Source: Bryobacteraceae bacterium (lineage in GTDB: Bacteria; Acidobacteriota; Terriglobia; Bryobacterales; Bryobacteraceae). From it: a stretch of 33,707 bases of DNA. A program made the translations under genes and the position numbers. This document shows, in pieces, positions 21,139-29,210 of this stretch. Location of the stretch: contig JASHNT010000062.1 of the NCBI GenBank assembly GCA_030041495.1, positions 1-33,707 of the forward strand, given 5' to 3'. Under the pieces are notes generated by a model that saw only the letters and a program-made list of their open reading frames with translations, made no database searches and was not told where the DNA came from. Positions within the stretch are counted from its first letter, which is position 1. Each line of letters opens with the position of its first letter.

Positions 21139-24100
21139 GGTTCTTCTTCCTTCCATAAACCAATAGATAGGCGGCCGGAACGATGAAGATCGTGAGCAGG
21201 ACCGACGAAGTCAATCCGCCAATGATGGCGCGGGCCATCGGAGTATACTGCTCGCCGCCCTCACCGAGCTTGAGGGCCATGGGCGCGAGTCCGATGATGG
21301 TCGCCAGCGATGTCATCAGGATGGGGCGCAAGCGAACGCGGCAGGCGGTGATCACGGCGTCTGTCACCGAATGGCCCTGCTCTTCCAGCTTGTGCGCGAA
21401 ATCGACGATCAAGATGCTGTTGGAATCCGCGATGCCGATCAGCATCAGTACGCCCACCAGACTCATCACGTTCAAGGTGGTGTGGGTGAGCGGCAGAATG
21501 ATCAGCACGCCGATGAAGCCCATGGGGATCGCGAGCATGATGAGGAACGGATCGATCCAGGAGCGGAATTGCGCCACCAGGATCAGGAACAGCAAGATGA
21601 AGGAAAGTCCGAATCCGATTCCGAAGCTCTTGAAGGACTGGTTCATGCCGTCGACCATGCCGCGCAAAGTGACGCGGATGTTGCCGGGGATGGTGGCCGT
21701 ATCGCCGGAGCTCAAATTGGACAGAGTCTGCTCACGGCAGGCGGCGTCCGGCCCGCACATATCGGCGATGGAGTTCTGGATGGCGCTGGTCAGCTTGGCC
21801 AAATCCTCGCCCACCGGAGTGACATAGACGTCGGCGACGCGCTGGATCTGGTAATGATCCACTTCCGTGGGCGATTGTTCACGCACCAGCTTGACCACGG
21901 AATCGAGCGTAGTGGGTTCTTTCAGGTTGGGCGCGCGCAAGGGGATTTGCCTCAGGTCGATCAAATCATGAATCGCGCCCTTGCCTTGCTCGGCATACTG
22001 CACGGAGAGGAAGTAGTCATTGAAGGTTTTGTAGTCAACCCAATAGTTCGGCGCGATCATGATATTTGAATTGAGCGCGGTGATGACGTTGTTGATGACG
22101 TCTTTCTGCGAAAGACCCAGCTCGCCGGCGTGGACACGATCGACATCCAGCCGCACCGAGGGATAGTTCATGTCCTGGGGAATGTAGATCTGCCCGACGC
22201 CTGGAAGCTGCCGGATGCCTGCGGCAATGGTCTGCGCGGTGTGATAGGTGATGTCGAGGTCGCGCGTGTTAACTTGCACGTCGATGGGAGCGGCCATGCC
22301 CTGATTGAGAATCGCGTCCTGCAACGCGCCGCTAGAAAAAAAGGACCGCACGTCGGGGAAATCCGCGTTGAGGCGTTCGCGGACCCGATTCATGTACTCC
22401 AGGCTGCTGACTTTATGGTCCTCGCTCAAAGCCACTTGAATCGTCGCGGTGTATTCGCCGGAGTTGGTGGTGTATAGCGAAGAGATGTCGTTGACCACCC
22501 CGATGTTGGACAGGATCATTTTGAGATCCGAAGGGGCGACCACCTGGCGGATCATGTTTTCGATGCGGGCGACGTAATCGTTGGTCACTTCAATGCGCGT
22601 ACCTGTGGGTACCTTGACATTCATGGTGAACTGGCCGGCGTCGGTCTGCGGGAAGAATGCCCGCCCCACGAACGGATAGATCAGCAGGCTTGCGCCGAAG
22701 ATGCAAACAATCACGAACATGGTCAGCTTCGGCACGCGTAGCGCCTTGCGCACGGCGAATTCGTACGCGTCGAGAATGTGAGTGAAACCGCGATTGAAGC
22801 CCCGGTTAAAGCGGCCGAACAGAGACAGACGCTGCGGTTCCGCAACGGCGTCCGCGCCGCCGTGCTCTCCATGTCCGCCATGGCCCGGCGCGGCCTTGAG
22901 GAAATTCGCACAGAACAGCGGGATCACCGTCATCGCGACGATATAAGAAGCCAGCATCGCCAGCACAAACGACAGAGCGAGAGCAGAAAACAAGAATTTA
23001 CTGACGCCGAACAGAAGTGTGACGGGGAAAAAGTCGACCACGTCGACCAGGGTGGCCGCCAGGACGGCCAGGTTCACTTCGGAACCTCCCATGGTGGCTG
23101 CGACGATGGGAGTCGCCCCCATTTCCAGATGACGGTAAATGTTTTCGAGCGAGATCACCGAGTTGTCGATGACGCGCGAAAAAGCCAGCGCCAGTCCGGC
23201 CAGAATCATGGTGTTGACGTTGCTGCCCAGTAGCGAAAGCACCACGAAGGTAGCCATGGTGGAAATCGGAATCGACAGCAACACGGCTCCGGTGGCGCGC
23301 CCGCTTCCCAGAAACACCAGAATGATCACCGCGATCAGAGCGAGCCCGGTAGCGCCCTCGCGAAACACCGTGTGGATGGCTTCTTTGACGAAGGCAGACT
23401 GATCGAAAACCACGTCGGTGACCAGCTCTTTGGGTAGATCGAACAGGTGCGCGCGGAGTTTGCGAACGTCGTTCACCACCTGGATGGTGTTGCTGTCGCC
23501 GCCGGACTTCATGATGGGGATGTAGGCGGATTTTTGGCCGTCGATGCGGACAATGTTGTATTGGAGCTGGCTGGCGTCCTTGGCTTCGCCCACGTCGCCT
23601 ACGGTCACCCAGCTCGAACCCACGGTCTTGACCGGGAGATTGTTCAGATCCGAGACGTTTTCGACCAAGCTGTTGGAGTAGACGTAGAAATCGGTGTTGC
23701 CGATTTTGACGTCGCCCGCAGGCAGAATCAGGTTGCTGTCATTGACCGCCTTCACGACGTCCATCACGCTCAACTGGCGCGAAAGCAGCTTGAAGGGATC
23801 GACGTAGACCATCGCTTCGCGGGACTTGCCTCCGAACACTGCGGGAATTTCCGCGCCGTTAACCACTGCGATTTGATTGCGGATCTGAAATCGCGCCAAA
23901 TCGTTAAGCTGCGTCTCGGTCATCCCTTGGCCCTTGACCGTGACCAGGGTGACGGGAAGACTGGAGGCGTCGAACTTCATCACCACCGGCGGAAGAGTGC
24001 CCGGAGGCAGACGCTTCAAATCGGCCAAGGAGAGATTGGATAGCTGCGTTACATCCGCGTCCGCGTTGGTGCCGGGCTGAAAGATGGCCTTGATGATGCT

Positions 24101-24358
24101 GACGCCCAAAAGAGAGCGCGATTCCATATGATCCAGGCCGCTGGCTTGGGTGAAAAATCGCTCCAGAGGATTGGTAATGTCGGTTTCGATGTCCACCGGA
24201 GGCATGCCGTTATAGAACGTCGCCACCACCACGACAGGAATATTGATCGGCGGGAAAAGGTCGATGGGTGAGCGCACGATCGCGGTGCCGCCCAGCACCG
24301 CCAGAGCCAGACACAAAACCACGATGAAGTAGGGATTTCGAATGGAGAAGCTGGACAT
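21092..24358 (-). CDS. RND efflux pump inner-membrane subunit (HAE/AcrB-like)
   Basis: 1088 residues, full length for an AcrB-type trimeric pump with two six-helix bundles and two large periplasmic loops. Recognised from SIRNPYFIVVLCLALAVLGG at the N-terminus, the early IDLFPPINIPVV motif, GLALAFSRVIDNSVISLENI (TM4) and GVLMLIGIADSNSILIVDFA (TM10). It exports small molecules using ion flux; substrate unknown. In TM4 the AcrB Asp407-Asp408 pair aligns with Asp398-Asn399, and in TM10 the AcrB Lys940 position aligns with Ser979, so the textbook proton relay is altered, as in some divergent RND subfamilies. The gene starts 2 bp after the adaptor stop. Confidence 0.95.
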   Translation of the reverse strand: MSSFSIRNPYFIVVLCLALAVLGGTAIVRSPIDLFPPINIPVVVVATFYNGMPPVDIETDITNPLERFFTQASGLDHMESRSLLGVSIIKAIFQPGTNADADVTQLSNLSLADLKRLPPGTLPPVVMKFDASSLPVTLVTVKGQGMTETQLNDLARFQIRNQIAVVNGAEIPAVFGGKSREAMVYVDPFKLLSRQLSVMDVVKAVNDSNLILPAGDVKIGNTDFYVYSNSLVENVSDLNNLPVKTVGSSWVTVGDVGEAKDASQLQYNIVRIDGQKSAYIPIMKSGGDSNTIQVVNDVRKLRAHLFDLPKELVTDVVFDQSAFVKEAIHTVFREGATGLALIAVIILVFLGSGRATGAVLLSIPISTMATFVVLSLLGSNVNTMILAGLALAFSRVIDNSVISLENIYRHLEMGATPIVAATMGGSEVNLAVLAATLVDVVDFFPVTLLFGVSKFLFSALALSFVLAMLASYIVAMTVIPLFCANFLKAAPGHGGHGEHGGADAVAEPQRLSLFGRFNRGFNRGFTHILDAYEFAVRKALRVPKLTMFVIVCIFGASLLIYPFVGRAFFPQTDAGQFTMNVKVPTGTRIEVTNDYVARIENMIRQVVAPSDLKMILSNIGVVNDISSLYTTNSGEYTATIQVALSEDHKVSSLEYMNRVRERLNADFPDVRSFFSSGALQDAILNQGMAAPIDVQVNTRDLDITYHTAQTIAAGIRQLPGVGQIYIPQDMNYPSVRLDVDRVHAGELGLSQKDVINNVITALNSNIMIAPNYWVDYKTFNDYFLSVQYAEQGKGAIHDLIDLRQIPLRAPNLKEPTTLDSVVKLVREQSPTEVDHYQIQRVADVYVTPVGEDLAKLTSAIQNSIADMCGPDAACREQTLSNLSSGDTATIPGNIRVTLRGMVDGMNQSFKSFGIGFGLSFILLFLILVAQFRSWIDPFLIMLAIPMGFIGVLIILPLTHTTLNVMSLVGVLMLIGIADSNSILIVDFAHKLEEQGHSVTDAVITACRVRLRPILMTSLATIIGLAPMALKLGEGGEQYTPMARAIIGGLTSSVLLTIFIVPAAYLLVYGRKKNHAPTPNAPAPAPEHS

Positions 24359-24360
24359 AG

Positions 24361-25608
24361 CTACGGTTGGTCTTTATACTCGCTTACCGCAACCACCTTG
24401 GGTGTCACTGTTTGGCCGGGTTTCAAGCCGCTGCGATCTCCCACTATCACCATGTCGCCCTCCTTCACGCCGGTGAGTACCTCAACGTCATCCGCGGTCT
24501 CGATTCCGGTGGTGAGATTGCGGGTTTCGATCTCGCCGGAGGAATCCACAACATCGACTGAGACCCGGTCGCCGGCCCGGTCCACAGCCTGCAGAGGAAT
24601 GGCGAGAGCGTCGTTTTTCTGCTGGAGACCGATGGTGGCGTTGGCGTAGAGTCCCGGTTTGAGATCACGCTCCTTATCGTTCATCACCTGAACTTCGGTG
24701 TGCATAGTGCGCGTAGCTTCGGCGACTTCCTCCGAGAAGCGAGCGATCTTGCCGGCGAAGGAGCGGCTCAGCGAGGGGATTTCGACGCTCACCGGATCGC
24801 CCACATGAATAAATCTCACGTAGGACTCCTCCACCGGAATCACCAAACGGAATACATCGTCTTCTGACAGCCGCACCAAAGGCAGGACGTTAGTGCTGGA
24901 GCTGGTGCCGGCCTGCATGAGCGTGCCGTAGTTGGCGTAGCGCTGGGTGACCACGCCGTCGAATTCGGCTTTGACGTTACGGTAATCGTACAGCACTTCG
25001 TCGCGCGCAAGTTTGGCGCGAGCCTGCTCGGCCTGGCTTTTGGCGGCTTCCACGTTGACTTCGGCGGCGTCCACGTCGGCTTGCGCGGTGAGAGCCCTGC
25101 CCTGCGCATCGTCCACTTCCTGTTGCACCACCAAGCCCGGGTTTTGCCGGGAAACGGTGTCCAGGCGTTTGTAATATTCCTGCAATGGAACCAGGCGAGC
25201 TTTCACGCTGTCGGACAGCTTGGCGAGCCGGCCCACTTGTTCATCGGCGGCTTGGATCGCGGCCTTATCGGCGTTGATGGTCTGCGCCATCTCCGGGATT
25301 TCGAGCACCGCCATGATATCGCCCTTCTTGACGTGCGTGCCGTAATCGACGTTGAGCTTGGTGACGTAGCCGGATTCCTTGGCGTAAACGTCGATCTCCT
25401 GATAGGGCACCAATTCGGAAGAGACGGTCAGGTGCTGCTGCATAGGCTTGCGGGTAGCTTTGGTAACGGCGACCGAAACGGGAGTGGCGGCCGCGGCCGA
25501 GTTGGTGGCGTTCACCTGTTTGCCGCCGCCGCAAGAGACTAACCCCAAGTCCGCGACCAGTCCCACACCTGCGAATAAACTGAGGATAGCGATTCTCGAC
25601 GACGGCAT
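24361..25608 (-). CDS. RND efflux periplasmic adaptor (membrane fusion protein)
   Basis: 415 residues from the ATG at 25608, preceded by GGAGGAA at 6-12 nt. The N-terminus is a lipoprotein signal with lipobox LVSC (Cys ~26 followed by Gly), so the protein is anchored in the inner membrane. Domains in order: barrel-sandwich half with LTVSSELVPYQEIDVYAKESGYV and YGTHVKKGDIMAVLEIPEM, a long alpha hairpin (~125-205), the second lipoyl half with DEVLYDYRNVKAEFDGVVTQR, beta-barrel and membrane-proximal domains (LKPGLYANATIGLQQ; VLTGVKEGDMVIVGDRSGLKPGQ). It links the RND pump to the TolC channel. It is first gene of the operon and is divergent from the two-component system. Confidence 0.93.
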   Translation of the reverse strand: MPSSRIAILSLFAGVGLVADLGLVSCGGGKQVNATNSAAAATPVSVAVTKATRKPMQQHLTVSSELVPYQEIDVYAKESGYVTKLNVDYGTHVKKGDIMAVLEIPEMAQTINADKAAIQAADEQVGRLAKLSDSVKARLVPLQEYYKRLDTVSRQNPGLVVQQEVDDAQGRALTAQADVDAAEVNVEAAKSQAEQARAKLARDEVLYDYRNVKAEFDGVVTQRYANYGTLMQAGTSSSTNVLPLVRLSEDDVFRLVIPVEESYVRFIHVGDPVSVEIPSLSRSFAGKIARFSEEVAEATRTMHTEVQVMNDKERDLKPGLYANATIGLQQKNDALAIPLQAVDRAGDRVSVDVVDSSGEIETRNLTTGIETADDVEVLTGVKEGDMVIVGDRSGLKPGQTVTPKVVAVSEYKDQP

Positions 25609-25679
25609 GATCCGTTCCTCCACTATAAGCAGCCCCATCCGCCCCCACCCATCCCGGAACTCCGGTATTTTTGTGCCGA

Positions 25680-27095
25680 ATGTCCGGTAGCGGTGCGCTA
25701 AAGCGTATTTTCTCAGTTAGTCTTGAAGATGTGGGGGAGCGTGTTCGCAGCCGTTCGGCCCTGATCGTGGGTCTGGGAAGCCTGTTGGCCATCATGGCCG
25801 TAGCGGGCGCCGGAGCCTTGCGCGTTCTGGCCAACGTGCGGGTCAAAGACGAAATGATCCGCAGCAAGTTTCTGTCGCGCAACCACGTTCTCAACGACAT
25901 TCGCTCGGAAGTTTACCTCTCCGGGACTCTGGTCCGCGACTACCTGCTGGAGCCGGAACCGGCGCGCGCGGAAACCTACCGCGCGTCGCTCGAAGATATC
26001 CGCCGCAAGATGGACGCAGCGCTGGAATCCTACGGGCAGCAAATTGGCCCGGAAGCGGTATCCAATTTTGCCGCTCTGCGAACGGAGTTGGCGGGGTACT
26101 GGAATACGCTCGCGCCGGTGTTCGAATGGAACCCGGATCAGCGCGGCCGTCTGGGTTATCCGTTTCTGCGCGACCAGGTGTATCCGCGGCGCCAGAACAT
26201 GCTGACCATTGCCGATCGCATCGCCGCGATCAATGAGCAGCAGTTGAACGCCGGCAATGCGCAAATCGCGGAGCTGCTGGCGGGCTTTCAGGACCGTCTG
26301 GCGGTCACGCTGCTGGCGGCGCTGGCTCTGGGGCTAGGCATGGCGGCGTTCAGCATCCATCAGATTTTGAAGCTGGAGGCCCGGGAACGGGCGCGGTTTG
26401 AGGAAGTGGCGGGGGCGCGGGCGCAACTGACCGATCTTTCCGCCAAGCTGGTGCAGGCCCAGGAAACCGAGCGGCGGGCGCTGTCGCGAGAGCTGCATGA
26501 CGAGGTCGGCCAATCGCTCTCCGCGGTGCTGGTGGAGTTGCGCAATCTCTCCGCGGGGCTGGGTTCAAGAACCCCCGAGGAGTCGCGCGGGCAGGTTGAG
26601 GAGATCAAGAGCCTGGTGGAGAGCACGGTGAGGGTGGTGCGCAACATGGCGCTACTGCTGCGGCCGTCGATGCTCGACGATCTGGGCCTGGTTCCGGCGC
26701 TGAAATGGCAGGCGCGCGAAGTTTCCAAGCGTACTTCGATGGACGTGATTGTGGCCGCGGAGCTGAGCTCGGACGATCTTCCGGACGACTACAAGACCTG
26801 CATCTACCGCGTGGTTCAGGAGGCGCTGCACAATTGTGCGCGCCACTCCCGCGCCGGCACGGTTCGCGTGAGGGTGCAACAAAGCGGGGAGCGCATCACG
26901 CTGACCATTCAAGACGACGGACTGGGTTTCGACACGACGCAAATGAAGGGTCTGGGCCTGCTGGGGATCCAGGAGCGGGTGAGCCGTCTGGGCGGCGTTT
27001 GCCGCGTGCATTCTTCTCCGGGACGGGGAACCGTTCTGACGGTGGAGCTGCCGGCACCCGCCGGAGCGCATGAATCGCAGGCGGTCTACACGTGA
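25680..27095 (+). CDS. NarL-type sensor histidine kinase with periplasmic four-helix sensor
   Basis: 471 residues from the ATG at 25680; a TTG three codons earlier is also possible and no strong Shine-Dalgarno decides it. Two transmembrane helices (~27-50 and ~207-227) flank a mostly helical periplasmic domain of ~155 residues that resembles a 4HB/CHASE3-like sensor. The cytoplasmic part has a short coiled coil, the HisKA_3 dimerisation box RALSRELHDEVGQSLSAVL with phospho-acceptor His273, then an HATPase_c domain (VQEALHNCARHS N-box, IQDDGLGFD G1 box, GRGTVLTVELP). It should phosphorylate the response regulator whose GTG start overlaps its stop. The gene is divergent from the RND adaptor, suggesting control of the pump. 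Confidence 0.93.
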   Translation: MSGSGALKRIFSVSLEDVGERVRSRSALIVGLGSLLAIMAVAGAGALRVLANVRVKDEMIRSKFLSRNHVLNDIRSEVYLSGTLVRDYLLEPEPARAETYRASLEDIRRKMDAALESYGQQIGPEAVSNFAALRTELAGYWNTLAPVFEWNPDQRGRLGYPFLRDQVYPRRQNMLTIADRIAAINEQQLNAGNAQIAELLAGFQDRLAVTLLAALALGLGMAAFSIHQILKLEARERARFEEVAGARAQLTDLSAKLVQAQETERRALSRELHDEVGQSLSAVLVELRNLSAGLGSRTPEESRGQVEEIKSLVESTVRVVRNMALLLRPSMLDDLGLVPALKWQAREVSKRTSMDVIVAAELSSDDLPDDYKTCIYRVVQEALHNCARHSRAGTVRVRVQQSGERITLTIQDDGLGFDTTQMKGLGLLGIQERVSRLGGVCRVHSSPGRGTVLTVELPAPAGAHESQAVYT

Positions 27096-27742
27096 GCCGG
27101 ATCCGGATTCTGCTGGCGGACGATCATACCGTCATGCGCCGTGGCTTGCGCTTTCTGCTGGAGAGCCAGCCTGATTTAACGGTGGTCGCGGAAGCCTCCG
27201 ACGGCCGCGAAGCAGTGCAACAGGCCGAAACCGCTCATCCGGACGTGGCCGTGATGGACGTGGCCATGCCCAACTTGAGCGGCATCGAGGCAGCCCAGCG
27301 CATCGCCGCGCAATCTCCCAACGTCGCGATCATCATTTTGAGCATGCATTCGGACGAAGGCTACGTCCTGCGGGCGCTGAAGGCGGGCGCTCGCGGCTAC
27401 CTCTTGAAGGATGCCGCGGAGGGGGACTTGATCGAGGCGATTCGCGCGGTCAGCCAGGGCAGGACTTTCTTCAGCTCCGAAATCAGCAAGATGCTGGTGG
27501 AGGATTATATTCGCGAAATCCGCACACGCGGCGTGGAGGACAGCTATGAGCTGCTCACCAGCCGGGAACGCGAGATCCTGCAATTGTTGGTGGAAGGCAA
27601 TTCGAATAAAGACATCGCGGCGCGGCTGAACGTCAGCCCGCACACGGTCGAAACCCACCGGCGAAATCTGCAGGATAAGCTCAATCTGCACAGCTTCGCG
27701 GAGCTGATCTTGTACGCGGTCCGCAAGCGCATCATTTCCTGA
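27092..27742 (+). CDS. NarL/FixJ-family response regulator
   Basis: 216 residues, GTG start in GTGA overlapping the kinase stop by 4 nt. The receiver domain (1-~122) keeps the acidic pair LLADDHTVMRRG, phospho-acceptor Asp56 in VAVMDVAMPNLSG, and the Lys in GYLLKDA. A short linker leads to a LuxR-type helix-turn-helix (LLTSREREILQLLVEGNSNK, then LNVSPHTVETHRRNL) ending DKLNLHSFAELILYAV. It is a DNA-binding transcription factor activated by the upstream kinase. Likely targets include the divergent RND operon or this gene pair itself, by position only. A long inverted repeat 35 bp after the stop may terminate the transcript. Confidence 0.95.
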   Translation: MSRIRILLADDHTVMRRGLRFLLESQPDLTVVAEASDGREAVQQAETAHPDVAVMDVAMPNLSGIEAAQRIAAQSPNVAIIILSMHSDEGYVLRALKAGARGYLLKDAAEGDLIEAIRAVSQGRTFFSSEISKMLVEDYIREIRTRGVEDSYELLTSREREILQLLVEGNSNKDIAARLNVSPHTVETHRRNLQDKLNLHSFAELILYAVRKRIIS

Positions 27743-27776
27743 AAGCTCAGAGCTGCTAGCTGAAAGCTCGGAGGGA

Positions 27777-27828
27777 GCAACAGGCGGGAGCTGTCTGTGC
27801 GAGGGATTGGAGGGAACCCGCCTGTTGC
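27777..27828 (+). terminator. 12-bp perfect inverted repeat after the response regulator gene
   Basis: GCAACAGGCGGG at 27777-27788 is exactly complementary to CCCGCCTGTTGC at 27817-27828, with a 28-nt loop. It lies 35 bp past the response regulator stop. There is no clear U-tract, so it could be a factor-dependent terminator stem, an mRNA-stabilising hairpin, or a dispersed palindrome. A short direct repeat CTGAAAGCTC lies just before it, near 27740 and 27760. Confidence 0.45.
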
Positions 27829-28010
27829 GTGGGGTCTTACTTGAACTCAGTATAGGGCGCGGGGTTCTGTTGGCCCATACCGTTTGGCTGGTAATTCCGG
27901 GGTGGTCGGTTTGGTAGAAACGCGGTTGACGGCTGCGACCAACTGCCGGCTTGCACGCCAAAATCACGACAAACCGGCATAGATTGAGCGACTTTCGCAG
28001 GTGGGTGCGC
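27829..28010. other. Intergenic region with no recognised feature
   Basis: Between the hairpin and the RraA-like remnant nothing gene-like was seen on either strand. Together with the 3' flank of the response regulator gene, this is part of a 268-bp non-coding stretch. Confidence 0.5.
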
Positions 28011-28317
28011 TCATTGTCCGCGGCGGGGCCAGGGCAAGTCGCAAAGCGCGCTCATCCGCTGTCTCCGTTCGCCCAGCTCTTCCAAGGTGAACTGCGGTGA
28101 CCGGCAGAACGCGATCAGGTCGCCCTCTTCGGCCAGAAGCTTGGCCGCTTCGGCGGGGATTTCGCAAGCGATAGAAGCGGGAAAGCTCAGCACCCCGTGG
28201 CGATCGCCGTGAAGCAGGTCGCGAACAGCGCCGTTGGTGACACAGCCCACGCATTTCAGAGCGAGCCCGATGTGCGGTTGCTGCGGGAAGCGGCAGTGGA
28301 CTGCGCCTAAATAAAGC
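28011..28317 (-). pseudogene. RraA-like (demethylmenaquinone methyltransferase-like) gene remnant
   Basis: Reading one minus-strand frame from the stop at 28011 back to an in-frame stop near 28318 gives YLGAVHCRFPQQPHIGLALK, then CVGCVTNGAVRDL joined directly to LHGDRHGVLSFP, then AFCRSPQFTLEELGERRQRM. The first part matches the 'cVG.VTNGAVRD' core of RraA/HMG-aldolase-like proteins, and the HGDRHGVL..P segment matches their C-terminal region. About 50 residues that normally separate these blocks are gone, and the N-terminal half is absent, so it is an internally deleted, truncated fragment. The family assignment is from motif memory and is moderate. Confidence 0.5.
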
Positions 28318-28355
28318 CTTCATTGTGCATCCGCACGTGGAGCCGCTCGATGGCG

Positions 28356-28439
28356 TTAGGAGACCGTGGAGGTGTCCAGCGCGCGGCTTGGCAAGGTCTG
28401 GCGCGGCAGATCCTTGGTCATCCCTTCTTTCGTGGCCAT
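28356..28439 (-). CDS. Possible 27-residue micro-ORF
   Basis: ATG at 28439 to TAA at 28356 encodes a short polar peptide beginning MATKEGMTKDLPRQTLPSRA. Most third codon positions (about 22 of 26) are G or C, as in real genes of this genome. There is no clear Shine-Dalgarno and no recognised family, and it sits among gene debris, so it may be a fragment of a lost gene or chance. Confidence 0.2.
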   Translation of the reverse strand: MATKEGMTKDLPRQTLPSRALDTSTVS

Positions 28440-28495
28440 CCCATCCAATGATTTCAAAACTTTAGATCTATCCGTGGATCCGGGGCGGAAGTGAT

Positions 28496-29099
28496 TCACC
28501 GGGCCTGGCTCACGTTCTCGCGCTTTTCGGTTTCGCGCTTTTTATGGTCGTGTTTTTCCACGCGGGCACACTCGCTGCGCCAGTAAGAGAGGGCCTGGGT
28601 GAGCGCGCTCGACTTCGTCCGCGCGCAAGGGCTTGCGTAGGACGTCGAATCCGCCGATCCGGAACAGCTCGTTCCACAGATATTCGTCGGCGACGCGGGA
28701 AATGAGAATAACCATCGGGCGATGCGCCAATGCCGAGAGAATTCCCAGCGCCTCGCGCCACTCTGTTTCCTAAATGTCACGGTCATACAGAATTACGGCG
28801 GCGCCAAACTGGTCCGCCAAGTGCCAGGCCTGCTCGCAAGAATTTACGATCTGGAGATCCCAGCGGGCGCCCTCGGCGGCCGCACTAAGAGTGGCGCGGT
28901 CGCCGCATCCGACCATGTTCCCACTGAGCACGGCGACTAAAGGGAGGCCGCGCTGGGTGAAAACGCCGGCTCCGTTTGTCTTTCGCCGCCAGGCTTTGGT
29001 GGACCGAAAGCGGATGGACCGGACGAATTTTGCCAGACCTCGGACAAACGTCATCAGCATGGAATGCTTCAACACTATCCTTGAGCTTATGACGCCCAC
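28496..29099 (-). pseudogene. Broken response-regulator-like (receiver) protein
   Basis: One frame from ~29099 gives an N-terminal stretch followed by receiver-like LPLVAVLSGNMVGCG and CEQAWHLADQFGAAVILYDRDI, then a TAG stop at 28770-28772. The same frame continues past the stop with ETEWREALGILSALAHRPMV, then ILISRVADEYLWNELFRIGG and FDVLRKPLRADEV, matching the end of a receiver domain including the Lys of 'KP'. Near 28603-28612 homology moves to another frame (SALTQALSYWRSECARVEKH), which ends at the stop at 28496. One nonsense codon plus one frameshift in otherwise well-preserved sequence points to a recent pseudogene. The N-terminal limit is uncertain. It resembles degenerate receiver proteins rather than a DNA-binding regulator. 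Confidence 0.6.
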
Positions 29100-29210
29100 T
29101 TCTCGGCTGGGATACCAGAGACCCGGTATTCCTCGATCTGGCGTTCGGATAAGCTGCGCGAGACAATCCGCGGCTCCTATCCCGGCTGTGTCGGAATTAC
29201 CGGATACCTT

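Noticed and set aside
26560-26580. tRNA-like GGTTCAAGAACC sequence
   Set aside because: Falls within the histidine kinase coding region and lacks acceptor and anticodon arms.
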